Below, in pieces: positions 34,246 to 43,409 of a stretch of 64,000 nucleotides of DNA (the first letter of the stretch is position 1; the number at the start of each line of letters is the position of its first letter). A model generated the notes under the pieces. That model had not been told where the DNA came from. It did no database searches and saw only the letters and a list, made by a program, of their open reading frames with translations. Both the position numbers and the translations under genes were made by a program. Source of the DNA: Bacilli bacterium (GTDB lineage Bacteria; Bacillota_I; Bacilli_A; RF39; UBA660); NCBI GenBank assembly GCA_017544525.1, contig JAFYEA010000025.1, forward strand, positions 1 to 64,000, written 5' to 3'.

Positions 34246-34876
34246 ATTTTGTAAATATATCTAATACTTTAGGCATATCTTTATCAAACCTAACTATATG
34301 CTCTACTTTTTTATTTTGTTCTTTACATAATTCAGCATATTTGTCATCCCAAGATAATCTATATGCTTCATCGATATTAAATCCCAATTTATTTAGCCAT
34401 TTTTTAATAATCTTTTCTCCATCTTTATTACTTTTATTTTCAATCTCAATGCATATACCAAATGGATACTCATCAACAACAATCTCCACTTCTTTATTCT
34501 TAAATACACTTCTATATCTTTCATAACTTTCAACTAATTCTAAATGTAATACATTTCTTAATAGCAAACATAAATTATCATATTCATTTGGTTTAATACT
34601 TACTTCTATTTCTTCTTCATTATGTATTAATTCATTTTTCCTTAGTCTTCTCTTCCAAGTAATCATACACTTTTCATCTTTGCCAATTGTTCTTCTAACT
34701 CTAAATCTTCCATCTATATCTTTACTATAAAAATCGTATTCTTTCATAGGATGATTATATTGATCTGTACACTCATAAAATCTACCCAAATATTTTAATT
34801 CGGAATACTCTTTTAAATAATTAATTATTTTATCTTTACTGTTAATAGAATAATAAAATCTAATTTCAGTTTCCAT
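34244..34876 (-). CDS. CYTH-domain phosphohydrolase (triphosphate tunnel metalloenzyme)
   Basis: CYTH-fold protein acting on triphosphates (thiamine triphosphate, polyphosphate or adenylate cyclase-like). 210 residues. The signature ExExK appears as METEIR near residue 2 with Arg for Lys. Further tunnel residues are seen in GRFRVRRT, MITWKRRL, EEEIEVSI, ERYRSVFK and EIVVDEYPFG. ATG at 34876 follows AGGTGATAA. It faces rnjA across a shared terminator. The substrate is open. Confidence 0.8.
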   Translation of the reverse strand: METEIRFYYSINSKDKIINYLKEYSELKYLGRFYECTDQYNHPMKEYDFYSKDIDGRFRVRRTIGKDEKCMITWKRRLRKNELIHNEEEIEVSIKPNEYDNLCLLLRNVLHLELVESYERYRSVFKNKEVEIVVDEYPFGICIEIENKSNKDGEKIIKKWLNKLGFNIDEAYRLSWDDKYAELCKEQNKKVEHIVRFDKDMPKVLDIFTK

Positions 34877-34894
34877 TTTTATCACCTAAAATCA

Positions 34895-36130
34895 TTATAT
34901 CACCATAGTTTTCTTATAAACAAAATTTTTATCCATATCATCAAAATTCATATATTTTACTTCTATCTCACTAATATCGTTATTATCATAAAATACACTT
35001 CCTACAAAAAAACCTCTATTAACCATAGCAAGATTATTACTTTTCATATCAGATAATGTAGGAACTCTAAATATAGTATTTCTATTATTATAAATGCATC
35101 TATAATGATGTGAATGCCCATGATAACTAATCAATACTTGTTCATCAACAATATCATTTTTAATTCTTGATATTTCATGTTTTAAAGCAATATATTCATT
35201 CTTAATATGCAAATAGGCACTTCTATATCCTAATAATTTAAAATCTTCTCTTTCACTTAACTCTTTACTTAAATCAATGCCATTTAATAAAGCATGTAAA
35301 TCATGGTTGCCAAATAATATATAATTACTAATACTCTTATCATAACAATAGTTTTCCAAAACATGCTCTATTTGTGCCATTATATTTTTATATTTATATG
35401 GGCATCTCCCAAACTCAGCATATTCTCCTTCAATTAAATCTCCTGCATGAAAAATATATTTTATATTATGTTTAACAGCATATTCGTATACTTTTTTAAG
35501 ATAATCAAAATTTTCAAATACACTTCCATAATGCGTATCAGCTATAACAATATATTCAAAATCTTCTTTTGTTATTTCAAATACTTGATGAAATCTACCA
35601 TCTAAAGTAACGATTCCTCTATCTTCACTTTCAACAATTAATTTTTTATCACTAGAATTGATGATGCTATTTTTACTTTCATTACTTAGATTATCATTAA
35701 AACTTATTTCACTCAATCTTTTCCTAAATAATGGTAAATATCTTTTTTCATAATCATTACCATAAACACTTAATTCATAATAAACATATTTTAAAACAGA
35801 AATATAATTCATATAACTAATACCATAATAATTAATTATTTCATCCTTCTTTTTACCACTTAATAATAAATTAATTATTTTTTGTTTAGATTTATTATTT
35901 CCTTCACTTAGTATTCTCCTAGAATATGCTTTCTTATTTAAATAATCAATTTTATATGCGAGCAAAAACTTAGATTCATTAGAATCTTTAATAATATTTG
36001 TTCTTATCTTACCAAGCATATCAATAATATAATTAGAATCTAGGTGTAAAATAGAAGATATTTCCTTTATAGACTTATTTTCTAAAACAAGGGTTGATAT
36101 ATGATCTTCTAAAGTAAAAATAGTCTTCAT
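34895..36130 (-). CDS. Calcineurin-like metallophosphoesterase with N-terminal HTH-like region
   Basis: 411 residues. Residues about 1-130 carry two helix-turn-helix-like segments (SIKEISSILHLDSNYI, KDEIINYYGISYMNYI). Residues about 185-385 are a metallophosphoesterase with all metal motifs: VIADTHYGS, FHAGDLIEG, FGNHDLHA and SYHGHSHH. The fusion to a DNA-binding-like head is unusual. Strong AGGAGG site. Ends a few bases before the CYTH gene, so the two probably share a transcript. The substrate could be nucleic acid or a nucleotide. Confidence 0.8.
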   Translation of the reverse strand: MKTIFTLEDHISTLVLENKSIKEISSILHLDSNYIIDMLGKIRTNIIKDSNESKFLLAYKIDYLNKKAYSRRILSEGNNKSKQKIINLLLSGKKKDEIINYYGISYMNYISVLKYVYYELSVYGNDYEKRYLPLFRKRLSEISFNDNLSNESKNSIINSSDKKLIVESEDRGIVTLDGRFHQVFEITKEDFEYIVIADTHYGSVFENFDYLKKVYEYAVKHNIKYIFHAGDLIEGEYAEFGRCPYKYKNIMAQIEHVLENYCYDKSISNYILFGNHDLHALLNGIDLSKELSEREDFKLLGYRSAYLHIKNEYIALKHEISRIKNDIVDEQVLISYHGHSHHYRCIYNNRNTIFRVPTLSDMKSNNLAMVNRGFFVGSVFYDNNDISEIEVKYMNFDDMDKNFVYKKTMVI

Positions 36131-36158
36131 AAATACCTCCTGCAGAAATATCTTACTA

Positions 36159-36183
36159 CAAAAAAAGAGTTTTTACAAACTCT
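36159..36183 (-). terminator. Intrinsic terminator of the GNAT gene
   Basis: AGAGTTT/AAACTCT (36166-36172/36177-36183) with a four-base loop, then seven T on the minus strand; it overlaps the stop codon. Confidence 0.8.
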
Positions 36184-36664
36184 AAATCATCTTCACTACT
36201 ACATGCATCCTATTATGATAACCTTTCTTATTATAAAACTTAATAGCACTATCATTATATGCAAATACATCAATAGTAATATATTCGCAACCTTCACTTT
36301 TAAAGTACTCTTCTATCTTATCCATAAGAGTTTTTCCTACTCCATTACTTCTTACTTTTTTAGTAACAATTAGTTCAGTAACTTCTCCTCTCTTAGGGCA
36401 TTTAAAATCTAAATAATCTTCTTCCTTATATGGAAAAATACACCCCATAACTAATCCAACTACTTTCTCATCAATTAAAGCTAGATAACATTTACCATTA
36501 TTATTCTTAACATCTTCTAAATCAACTAAAGCCATCTTTTCACGATAATCTTTTCCTACTATGTCTAAATGGTCCTTATCAATAGATACAATATACTCTT
36601 CTAACTCAACAAGCAAATCTCTAACATCTTCTAAATACTTATCTTCATATTCAATTATATTCAT
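36182..36664 (-). CDS. GNAT family N-acetyltransferase
   Basis: Acetyl-CoA-dependent acetyltransferase, 160 residues. CoA pyrophosphate-binding motif A is VTKKVRSNGVGKTLMDKIEE at about 95-114 (R-x-x-G-V/I-G-x-x-L). The C-terminal strand is ITIDVFAYNDSAIKFYNKKGY. The substrate is unknown. ATG after GGTGAATT. Confidence 0.85.
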   Translation of the reverse strand: MNIIEYEDKYLEDVRDLLVELEEYIVSIDKDHLDIVGKDYREKMALVDLEDVKNNNGKCYLALIDEKVVGLVMGCIFPYKEEDYLDFKCPKRGEVTELIVTKKVRSNGVGKTLMDKIEEYFKSEGCEYITIDVFAYNDSAIKFYNKKGYHNRMHVVVKMI

Positions 36665-36687
36665 TTAATTCACCACTTTCATTATAT

Positions 36688-36715
36688 AAAAAAAAGACTT
36701 TTTATAAAAGTCTTT
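36688..36715 (-). terminator. Intrinsic terminator of the CPBP protease gene
   Basis: AAAGACTT/AAGTCTTT around 36693-36715, T run on the minus strand, immediately after the stop codon. Confidence 0.8.
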
Positions 36716-38132
36716 ATTCATCTAACAAGTATAATTCTCCATCTTTAATCATAAAGTAATCATAATATAATGATGATATAAATGGATACTTTATTAAATC
36801 ATTATGATCAATTGTAATATACCCAATTCTTGAAACTTCAGGAAGTTCATATTTTTTAAATTTCTCTTCCATGCTATCCAAATAACTATTCTCATCAGAC
36901 ATATTCATTCTTTCAATATAATCACTATAATAAATAGTTGATTCATTTTCACTGCTTAAGAATACTAACATAAATCTATTTTCACTTTCAATTACTTCTA
37001 TATCAGTAATATCTTTGAAACTAAATGTTACTTCATAATTAGTATTAATATTTTTCATTTTAACTTTACCATTTTCTAAATATACTAAATATCTATAATT
37101 AAAGATATTCATATAAGTTTCTTCAGTTTCAACTATCTTTTCTATATTATATGATTTAAAATTTGGTGAATGTATTGTATAATTCTTAGGCATATCTATT
37201 TTAGTATAGTTATAACATACTTCATAGTCTTCATATTCTTCCTTAAAGAAATTTTCAAAAGGAAGTAAAGCAATAATAAATACTATAACTATTAATAGTT
37301 TTACAGTATTAATACTCTTATTTTTACTAGCCCTTTTATCAGGAAAATTGGTTTTCTTAATAACCAATATTGCATTTAGTATCCATAATAAACTAACTAG
37401 AACCATACCTATTGAACTAACAAGAGTAACTCCAAATGTTGGTTCATTATAAGTACAGTCTTTAATCATATTCATCTCACCTAAGAATATTGAAAAATCA
37501 TAAAATGAATGTAAGAAAATAACTGTCCATATATTTTTGGTTTTATAATAAATACTACCAAATAAAACTCCAATCGCAGTGGCATTAATAATTTGCAATA
37601 TTGTTTCAAATGTAGTTTGTGCTCCTAGATTAGTTATATGCATTAAACCAAATACTAAAGAAGCTAATATAATTGATGTAATAACATTCTTTTTATTGTC
37701 AGAGTATCTTTCAATAAATTCATTTTGTAACCAACCTCTACATAAGAATTCTTCTGCTATTCCTATAAATACACAAAATACCAAAACATTTATAAACTTA
37801 GCTAAAGAAAAATCACTTAATGAAGATGCACTATCTACTAAATTAATAATACTAATAGCTAAAATTGGAATTGCTAATTTCACACCATCCCAAAATTTTG
37901 TCCTCTTATCTGTAAATACATATGAGTTTTTAAACAAAAGCATTACAACTAAAACAGCAAGAGCATAAAACATTTCAGTAATTAAATCACTTCCATATTT
38001 AAAGAAACTTGTTGTATTAGTTAACATAGTTGCTATAAACATCATAAACAAATCAAGAATCAAAAATATAAAAAACATTTTTAAAAAAAATCTAAAAATA
38101 TTTTTTTTCTCTTCTTTCTTTTCTTTTTCCAT
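36714..38132 (-). CDS. CPBP-family intramembrane metalloprotease with extracellular tail
   Basis: 472 residues. The N-terminal half has about eight membrane helices; the catalytic motifs of the CAAX/bacteriocin-processing family are present: GIAEEFLCRGWLQNEF near 125 (EExxxR), FGLMHITNL and FLHSFYDF (two His). The C-terminal half (about 290-472) is a soluble domain after a helix and is not part of the usual family; it has a beta-rich pattern. Start ATG after GGAGTAGAG. Substrate unknown. Confidence 0.85.
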   Translation of the reverse strand: MEKEKKEEKKNIFRFFLKMFFIFLILDLFMMFIATMLTNTTSFFKYGSDLITEMFYALAVLVVMLLFKNSYVFTDKRTKFWDGVKLAIPILAISIINLVDSASSLSDFSLAKFINVLVFCVFIGIAEEFLCRGWLQNEFIERYSDNKKNVITSIILASLVFGLMHITNLGAQTTFETILQIINATAIGVLFGSIYYKTKNIWTVIFLHSFYDFSIFLGEMNMIKDCTYNEPTFGVTLVSSIGMVLVSLLWILNAILVIKKTNFPDKRASKNKSINTVKLLIVIVFIIALLPFENFFKEEYEDYEVCYNYTKIDMPKNYTIHSPNFKSYNIEKIVETEETYMNIFNYRYLVYLENGKVKMKNINTNYEVTFSFKDITDIEVIESENRFMLVFLSSENESTIYYSDYIERMNMSDENSYLDSMEEKFKKYELPEVSRIGYITIDHNDLIKYPFISSLYYDYFMIKDGELYLLDE

Positions 38133-38230
38133 ATTATCTCTACTCCTTCTAACTTATTATCAAGTTAATTATACAATAAATAAAAATCATAAACAATAAA
38201 AAAGTAATTCACAAACAGTGACTTTACTAT

Positions 38231-38258
38231 AAAAAAAATCGAACTTACTTAGTTCGAT
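38231..38258 (-). terminator. Intrinsic terminator of tRNA-Ala
   Basis: ATCGAACT/AGTTCGAT (38238-38245/38251-38258), seven T on the minus strand. Confidence 0.85.
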
Positions 38259-38271
38259 TAATTAACCTAAT

Positions 38272-38348
38272 TGGTGGAGAATGTGGGACTTGAACCCGCG
38301 ACCTCCTGCGTGCAAGGCAGATGCTCTAGCCAACTGAGCTAATTCCCC
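38272..38348 (-). tRNA. tRNA-Ala (anticodon UGC)
   Basis: 77 bases with encoded CCA. Acceptor GGGGAAT/ATTCTCC contains the G3-U70 pair that identifies alanine tRNAs; D stem GCTC/GAGC; anticodon loop CTTGCAC (UGC); T arm TTCAAGT. It has its own promoter and terminator, so it is a single tRNA unit. Confidence 0.96.
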
Positions 38349-38383
38349 AAAAGGTAGGCACTTGATAACAATCAAGCATATTA

Positions 38384-38413
38384 ATACTACCATAATAATT
38401 ATTGATAAGTCAA
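38384..38413 (-). promoter_or_regulatory. Promoter of tRNA-Ala
   Basis: Minus strand TTGACT (38408-38413), 18 bases, TAGTAT (38384-38389), about 36 bases before the tRNA. Confidence 0.6.
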
Positions 38414-38427
38414 GCAAAAATTTAAAT

Positions 38428-39318
38428 TTAACTAACATTATCAATTATTTCATTTACTTCCTTATTAGAAAGATTAATATCTTCATTTATTAAACCAACA
38501 GTTGGATGCAATCCATCTTCATTATGAAAATCAGATCCAATTGTTGTGAATAACTTGTTATCAAATGCAAACTTATTCCATCTTTTTATATCGTTAATTT
38601 TTTCATTATTTTTATTAATATATATATAATTTGCTTCTATACCATCTATCAACATATCATTAACAATATCTAATACTTCATTTTCAGTTAAACCATCTTC
38701 ATTAATATAACAAACAGGATGAGCAAGAACAACTTTACCACCAGCACTTTTAATTAACTCACTTGCTTCTTTAGGAGTGACTGTTTTCTTTTTTACATAT
38801 GCAGGACATCCTTCATTCATAATTGTTTCAATAAACTCCCCTTTAGAAGGAATGTGATTAAATGTATCAATTAATAATTTTTCATTCTTTTTATTGTTAA
38901 TAATATCTAGAGCGATGTGTGCTTTAGTAACACTTTCTACTTTATCTAGTTCTTCAGTGTTAACTAAATATCCTAGATTATTTAATTTTTCACTAACATC
39001 AAATAAATATTTATGCCTATTATTTCTTAATTCAGCTAATTTATTTTTAAAATTATCATCATTTAAATTATAATTATACCCTAAAACGTGTATTCCACAT
39101 TTTTTTCCTCTTGTTGATATTTCAACACCACTTATCAATTTAACATTATTCTTTTTAGCATATTGAATTAATTCATCAGTATAAGCATCTACTGTATCAT
39201 GATCTGTAATTGATATAACACTAATATTTCTTTCTTTAGCCATATCAATTATTTCAAATGGTGTTTTTTCACCATCAGAACAATTAGTGTGAATATGTAA
39301 ATCAATTATTCTTTCCAT
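38428..39318 (-). CDS. PHP-domain phosphoesterase (YciV/TrpH-like)
   Basis: Metal-dependent phosphoesterase, likely nucleoside-3',5'-bisphosphate phosphatase or 5'-3' RNA trimming like E. coli RNase AM. 296 residues. PHP motifs: IDLHIHTNCSDG (residue 5 onward), ITDHDTVDAY, GVEIST, VLAHPVCY, and TIGSDFHNEDG near the end. The start codon lies inside the end of the 39306 gene, so the two are coupled. Confidence 0.9.
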   Translation of the reverse strand: MERIIDLHIHTNCSDGEKTPFEIIDMAKERNISVISITDHDTVDAYTDELIQYAKKNNVKLISGVEISTRGKKCGIHVLGYNYNLNDDNFKNKLAELRNNRHKYLFDVSEKLNNLGYLVNTEELDKVESVTKAHIALDIINNKKNEKLLIDTFNHIPSKGEFIETIMNEGCPAYVKKKTVTPKEASELIKSAGGKVVLAHPVCYINEDGLTENEVLDIVNDMLIDGIEANYIYINKNNEKINDIKRWNKFAFDNKLFTTIGSDFHNEDGLHPTVGLINEDINLSNKEVNEIIDNVS

Positions 39319-40262
39319 GAGTTAGTCCTTTCTTTATATCTTAATTGTAGTTCATGTGTTTCTTGTCTTCTTTTAACACTATCACTACTAACACATAATA
39401 ACATATCTTCTAACTCTTTGTCACTTTTCTTTGATAATTCTTTTCTCGTTGCTAATAATTTTTGCATTAAATCTTCATCCCAATTAAATGGAGTTAAACT
39501 ATATAAGAAATCAAACATAAAGTTATATGCAGTATCATCATATTGCCATTTTTTTCTTAAAGATAATGGGTGTATTGGTACAAATGGCTTTGGATTATTA
39601 AATAATACTGCTTGATGAGTTAAATCTAATATCATTGATAATTGAGATTTTTTTACCAAGTGAACATCTAATGGCAATAATTTACTAGGCATTTTTCCAC
39701 TCTTTAAGTCATCTACTATTTCTTTTAAATCAACAATAGTTCTAACTGGATCAACATCTGATGTATGAAGATCAACTTTAGTAAATCTATCTATTAATTG
39801 TTTTTGTGCTGCTTCAAATTTATCATCTTCAATTATTAAAAACATATCAACATCAGGAAGCCTATTTAATAGTTTTCTTGGCTTTAATTCATCATCCATT
39901 TTAGGACATGGTTTGCACCATTGTTTTAAATCAGGCATTGAATCACCAACAGAATTTAAGCAATAATAGCAACTCCAAATTGGATGTGTTGATGCTTCAC
40001 TATATCTTCTTAATTCGTCATTATATCTCATTTGTTCATAAATAACTGGTAAATCCCCACAGAGATTCTCTTTCAAAGCATAAAAAGGATAACCAGTTCC
40101 AAAAGTTCCACAACAACCATCAATACTTTGAAGTACCCTATTAATGGCTTGCAAGTTCAATTTTAAGTACTCTTTCTTTAATTCTGTATTGCATAATTCA
40201 AAATCATCAGAAATATCCGCTACTAAATTAGCAATCTCAATTGATTGTAATTCCTCTTCCAT
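39306..40262 (-). CDS. Uncharacterised Cys-rich protein with nucleotidyltransferase-like segment
   Basis: 318 residues. The N-terminal part has a Cys cluster (SIDGCCGTFG; IWSCYYCLN; KQWCKPCPKM), three CxxC-like pairs that could bind zinc. The middle reads PDVDMFLIIED, then KVDLHTSDVDPVRTI and LPLDVHLVKKS, with acidic residues at strand ends as in nucleotidyltransferases. No known family was recognised. ATG at 40262 after GGGGGTG. It overlaps the PHP gene by 13 bases, which suggests that they act together. Confidence 0.5.
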   Translation of the reverse strand: MEEELQSIEIANLVADISDDFELCNTELKKEYLKLNLQAINRVLQSIDGCCGTFGTGYPFYALKENLCGDLPVIYEQMRYNDELRRYSEASTHPIWSCYYCLNSVGDSMPDLKQWCKPCPKMDDELKPRKLLNRLPDVDMFLIIEDDKFEAAQKQLIDRFTKVDLHTSDVDPVRTIVDLKEIVDDLKSGKMPSKLLPLDVHLVKKSQLSMILDLTHQAVLFNNPKPFVPIHPLSLRKKWQYDDTAYNFMFDFLYSLTPFNWDEDLMQKLLATRKELSKKSDKELEDMLLCVSSDSVKRRQETHELQLRYKERTNSWKE

Positions 40263-40320
40263 AGATAACACCCCCATCTTTTATATGTGATAGATTATAC
40301 CACAAAATCCCTAAAATAGC

Positions 40321-40350
40321 AAATAAAAAGGTAATTTTTCAATCACCTTT
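40321..40350 (-). terminator. Intrinsic terminator of yvcK
   Basis: AAAGGTGATT/AATTACCTTT in the RNA (one G-U pair) followed by T residues. Confidence 0.7.
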
Positions 40351-40354
40351 GCTA

Positions 40355-41296
40355 TTATTTTGATAAAATATTCATTATTTCAAGAGCTAATTTTACAGAA
40401 TCATGTCTTAACATATCATCTTCGATTTTAATTAAAGGTCTCTTAACATTTTCTATTTTAATATTTTTATCATCAATTTCAATTAAATCTTTTTGTTCTA
40501 AAGTTTCATATTTTCTTTGTATTCTTTTACTTACTTTTTCGTTATTTGTAATAACAGTACTTATCTTCTTTTTACCCAAATAAGAATTTAATAAGTTAAT
40601 GTGATCACTTGCTTTAAATCCATCAGTTTCCCCAGGTTGACTCATAATATTACAAACATATATTATTTTAGCTTTGCTTTCATCTATAGCTTCAACAACT
40701 TTTTTACACAATAAATTTGGGATAATACTTGTATATAAACTACCCATACTTAATACAATAGCATCTGCCTCTTTTATTTTATTAATAACTTCTTTATTTG
40801 CTTTAGGTTGTTTTTTATAAAAAACTCTCTTTATTTTTTTATCACTTAATGTAATATTATGTTCCCCTTCTATAATACTTCCATCTTCCATTTCACCCAT
40901 TAAAGTAACATTATCATCTGTTAAAGGTAAAACTGTACCCTTTAGATTTAATATTTTAGATACTTGTTTTATACCAGCAGACATACTACCAAAAATATCA
41001 GTCAAAGCCGTTATCATTATATTTCCAACAGTATGTCCATCAAAGTCACCATTAGTTTTAAACCTATAATTTACAAGTTCACCAATAACATCTTCTGTTT
41101 CACTTAAAGCAATCAAAACTCTTCTAATATCTCCCATCGCAGGAACATTAAATTCTTTTCTTAATTTACCAGTACTCTTTCCATCATCACAAACACTTAC
41201 AACTGCTGTAATATCAAATGGAAATCGTTTAAGTCCACTTAACAATACTGATTGCCCTGTTCCTCCTCCTAAAACCACTATTTTCTTATCATTCAT
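40355..41296 (-). CDS. yvcK: YvcK/GlmR-type UDP-sugar-binding regulator (CofD-like)
   Basis: UDP-sugar-binding regulator of amino-sugar and cell-wall synthesis, needed for growth on gluconeogenic carbon sources in Bacillus. 313 residues. The nucleotide-binding loop is VVLGGGTGQSVLLSGL at about 6-21, followed by VVSVCDDGKSTGKLRKEFN and AMGDIRRVLIAL. GHTVGNIMITAL and NIMSQPGETDGF are the other conserved blocks. ATG at 41296 after AGGGGG. Adjacent genes in Bacillus are yvcJ and whiA; here a VanY-like gene lies upstream. Confidence 0.93.
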   Translation of the reverse strand: MNDKKIVVLGGGTGQSVLLSGLKRFPFDITAVVSVCDDGKSTGKLRKEFNVPAMGDIRRVLIALSETEDVIGELVNYRFKTNGDFDGHTVGNIMITALTDIFGSMSAGIKQVSKILNLKGTVLPLTDDNVTLMGEMEDGSIIEGEHNITLSDKKIKRVFYKKQPKANKEVINKIKEADAIVLSMGSLYTSIIPNLLCKKVVEAIDESKAKIIYVCNIMSQPGETDGFKASDHINLLNSYLGKKKISTVITNNEKVSKRIQRKYETLEQKDLIEIDDKNIKIENVKRPLIKIEDDMLRHDSVKLALEIMNILSK

Positions 41297-42254
41297 TTTT
41301 ATCCCCCTCAACATAATAAGCATAATATTCTTCAAAACTTATTTTCTCATAATACATAGTTGTTGCTGCCTCCTCACCAACATATCTAAGTCTCCATATA
41401 TCTTCCTTAAAACCTGTAATACTTTCTTTATCTGCTTCAAATCTAAATATAAAACCATATTTATAGGCATTATCTTTTAACCATAAATATTCTTCACTTA
41501 ATTTAGGAGTCTTATAATTCTTATTATATGGTGCTAAATTAAAAGATAGTCCTGTTTCATATTCAGAATGTCCCGGTCTAGCTACTATTTTATCAGCTTC
41601 ACTCTTTCCATTATATTTAGCATAACTATTATATAATTTCTCTTGTTCTTTATATGTTCTATAAGCATCAGATACTACAAATGTATATCCATTTTCTTTT
41701 GCATCATCACATAATAATATTATAGCATCTATCGTAATTTGTCTTAACTTTTTTCCACTATAAGCATATTGTGTAGGAACTGTTGCTATATCATCAGGAG
41801 CATATTCTTTATTAAGTCCATATATTCTATTAACAAGCATTAATTCATTTTTAGATGTATCCGTTTCTTTTTCATTATCAAACCAATCAATATTTGCTTC
41901 AGTATTAATAATTGATATTATTTTACTATATTCATATCCCTTATATCTTTTTTTATACTCTTTATACTTATCATAATTAGAATAAATAAAATATTTTTCT
42001 TTAGCATATTCCACTAAATCAGGATCATATTCTAAAGTTAGTAACTTTTCTATTTGAGTGTTTGTTAATTTCTTTTCAATAACTTCTGTTTCATCTAAAG
42101 AATATCCTATTTGTACTAATTTATATTCATAAGTTTTAGTATAATTAAAATATTTAACTAATTTAATAATACCTATAGTAATAAGAGTGATTATAGTTAT
42201 AACAATAACAATAAATATAGAAAATTTAACATAATTAAATTTTTTAACTACCAT
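41289..42254 (-). CDS. VanY/DdcY-like protein lacking the catalytic zinc ligands
   Basis: 321 residues. N-terminal membrane helix (about 9-32), then a stalk and a peptidase M15B (D-alanyl-D-alanine carboxypeptidase) fold with DAYRTYKEQEKLY near 195. The zinc-site motif is degenerate: PGHSEYETGLSFNL, where active enzymes have S-E-H-Q-T-G-x-A-x-D, so His is Tyr and Asp is Asn. The second motif is EDIWRLRYVG where active enzymes have E-P-W-H-x-R-Y-V-G, so His is Arg. All three ligands are lost. It overlaps yvcK by eight bases. Probably a non-catalytic muropeptide-binding protein; that is an inference. Confidence 0.8.
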   Translation of the reverse strand: MVVKKFNYVKFSIFIVIVITIITLITIGIIKLVKYFNYTKTYEYKLVQIGYSLDETEVIEKKLTNTQIEKLLTLEYDPDLVEYAKEKYFIYSNYDKYKEYKKRYKGYEYSKIISIINTEANIDWFDNEKETDTSKNELMLVNRIYGLNKEYAPDDIATVPTQYAYSGKKLRQITIDAIILLCDDAKENGYTFVVSDAYRTYKEQEKLYNSYAKYNGKSEADKIVARPGHSEYETGLSFNLAPYNKNYKTPKLSEEYLWLKDNAYKYGFIFRFEADKESITGFKEDIWRLRYVGEEAATTMYYEKISFEEYYAYYVEGDKNE

Positions 42255-42293
42255 TTTATCACCTTGTAACTATTATACTAAATTTCCTTTAAT

Positions 42294-42332
42294 AAAAAAA
42301 GAAGAACTATTCAGAGATAGTATTTTCTTCTT
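42294..42332 (-). terminator. Intrinsic terminator of recA
   Basis: Imperfect hairpin AGAAGAA..ACTAT/ATAGT..TTCTTCT in the RNA, T run; it includes the last codons of recA. Confidence 0.65.
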
Positions 42333-43332
42333 TTAATTCTTTTTCCCCATTAAATAAGTCGTTTCTTACTTTATCTTCTATTTCCTTAAACAATGCTGGA
42401 TTGTTTTTAAATACAAGTTTTACATTTTCTTTACCTTGACCTATTTTTTCTCCCTTATAACTAAACCAAGCTCCGCTCTTATCAATTATTCCAAGATTAG
42501 ATGCTATATCTATTACCTCACCTGCTTTAGAAATTCCTTCACCATACATAATTTCTACTTCAGCAGTCTTAAATGGAGGTGCCACTTTATTCTTAACTAC
42601 TTTAATAACAGTTTTATTTCCAAGTATTTCACCATTTACTTTTATTTGTTCACTCCTTCTTACATCAAGTCTAATTGTGGAATAGAATTTTAATGCTCTT
42701 CCACCAGGAGTAGTTTCAGGATTACCAAACATAACCCCAACTTTTTCTCTTAATTGATTTATAAATATACATATAGTATTTGTCTTATTAATAATACCAC
42801 TTAATTTTCTTAAAGCTTGACTCATTAATCTAGCTTGAAGTCCAACATGAGAGTCTCCCATATCACCTTCAATTTCTGCTTGAGGAACTAGTGCCGCTAC
42901 TGAATCAACTACTATAATACTCATTGCTTCACTTCTAACTAATGCCTCAACTATTTCTAATGCTTGTTCTCCTGTATCTGGTTGACTTAATAATAAGTCA
43001 TCAGTAATTACTCCTAGTTTTTTAGCATATACAGGATCTAAAGCATGTTCAGCATCGATAAATGCAGCTCTTCCACCATTCTTTTGAACTTCAGCAATAG
43101 CATGCAATGCAATAGTTGTTTTACCACTTGATTCAGGTCCAAAAACTTCTATAATTCTTCCTTTTGGATATCCTCCAACTCCAAGTGCTTGATCTAATGC
43201 AATAGACCCACTTGAAACAACATCTATATTCTTAACTCCTTTTTCTCCTAATTTCATAATAGCGCCTTTACCGAATTGTTTTTCGATATCAGCAAGAACT
43301 TGATCTAATGTCTTATCTTTCTCTTTCTTCAT
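42307..43332 (-). CDS. recA: Recombinase RecA
   Basis: DNA strand-exchange ATPase and SOS co-protease. 341 residues, normal length. Walker [10 protein letters not shown] at 65-73, Walker [11 protein letters not shown] at about 140, loop 1 [20 protein letters not shown], loop 2 near [14 protein letters not shown], and a short acidic tail. ATG after GAAGGAG. Own consensus promoter at 43357-43385. It follows pgsA in transcription order, as in Bacillus, but cinA is missing between them. Confidence 0.99.
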   Translation of the reverse strand: MKKEKDKTLDQVLADIEKQFGKGAIMKLGEKGVKNIDVVSSGSIALDQALGVGGYPKGRIIEVFGPESSGKTTIALHAIAEVQKNGGRAAFIDAEHALDPVYAKKLGVITDDLLLSQPDTGEQALEIVEALVRSEAMSIIVVDSVAALVPQAEIEGDMGDSHVGLQARLMSQALRKLSGIINKTNTICIFINQLREKVGVMFGNPETTPGGRALKFYSTIRLDVRRSEQIKVNGEILGNKTVIKVVKNKVAPPFKTAEVEIMYGEGISKAGEVIDIASNLGIIDKSGAWFSYKGEKIGQGKENVKLVFKNNPALFKEIEDKVRNDLFNGEKELKEENTISE

Positions 43333-43356
43333 TGTGTATTCTCCTTCATTACTTTA

Positions 43357-43385
43357 ATTGTAAAACAATTATTTTTCTTTGTCAA
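43357..43385 (-). promoter_or_regulatory. Promoter of recA
   Basis: Minus strand TTGACA (43380-43385), 17 bases, TACAAT (43357-43362). The rest of the 238-base gap (43333-43570) is AT-rich and holds only this promoter, the repeat at 43396-43409 and the pgsA terminator. Confidence 0.85.
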
Positions 43386-43395
43386 TAACTTTTTG

Positions 43396-43409
43396 CAAAC
43401 TTTTGTTTG
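43396..43409 (-). promoter_or_regulatory. Inverted repeat resembling a divergent LexA box
   Basis: CAAAC-TTTT-GTTTG, a perfect 5-4-5 inverted repeat ten bases upstream of the recA -35 box. The Gram-positive LexA box is CGAAC-N4-GTTCG; two symmetric changes separate them. It could also be chance in AT-rich DNA. Confidence 0.35.
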
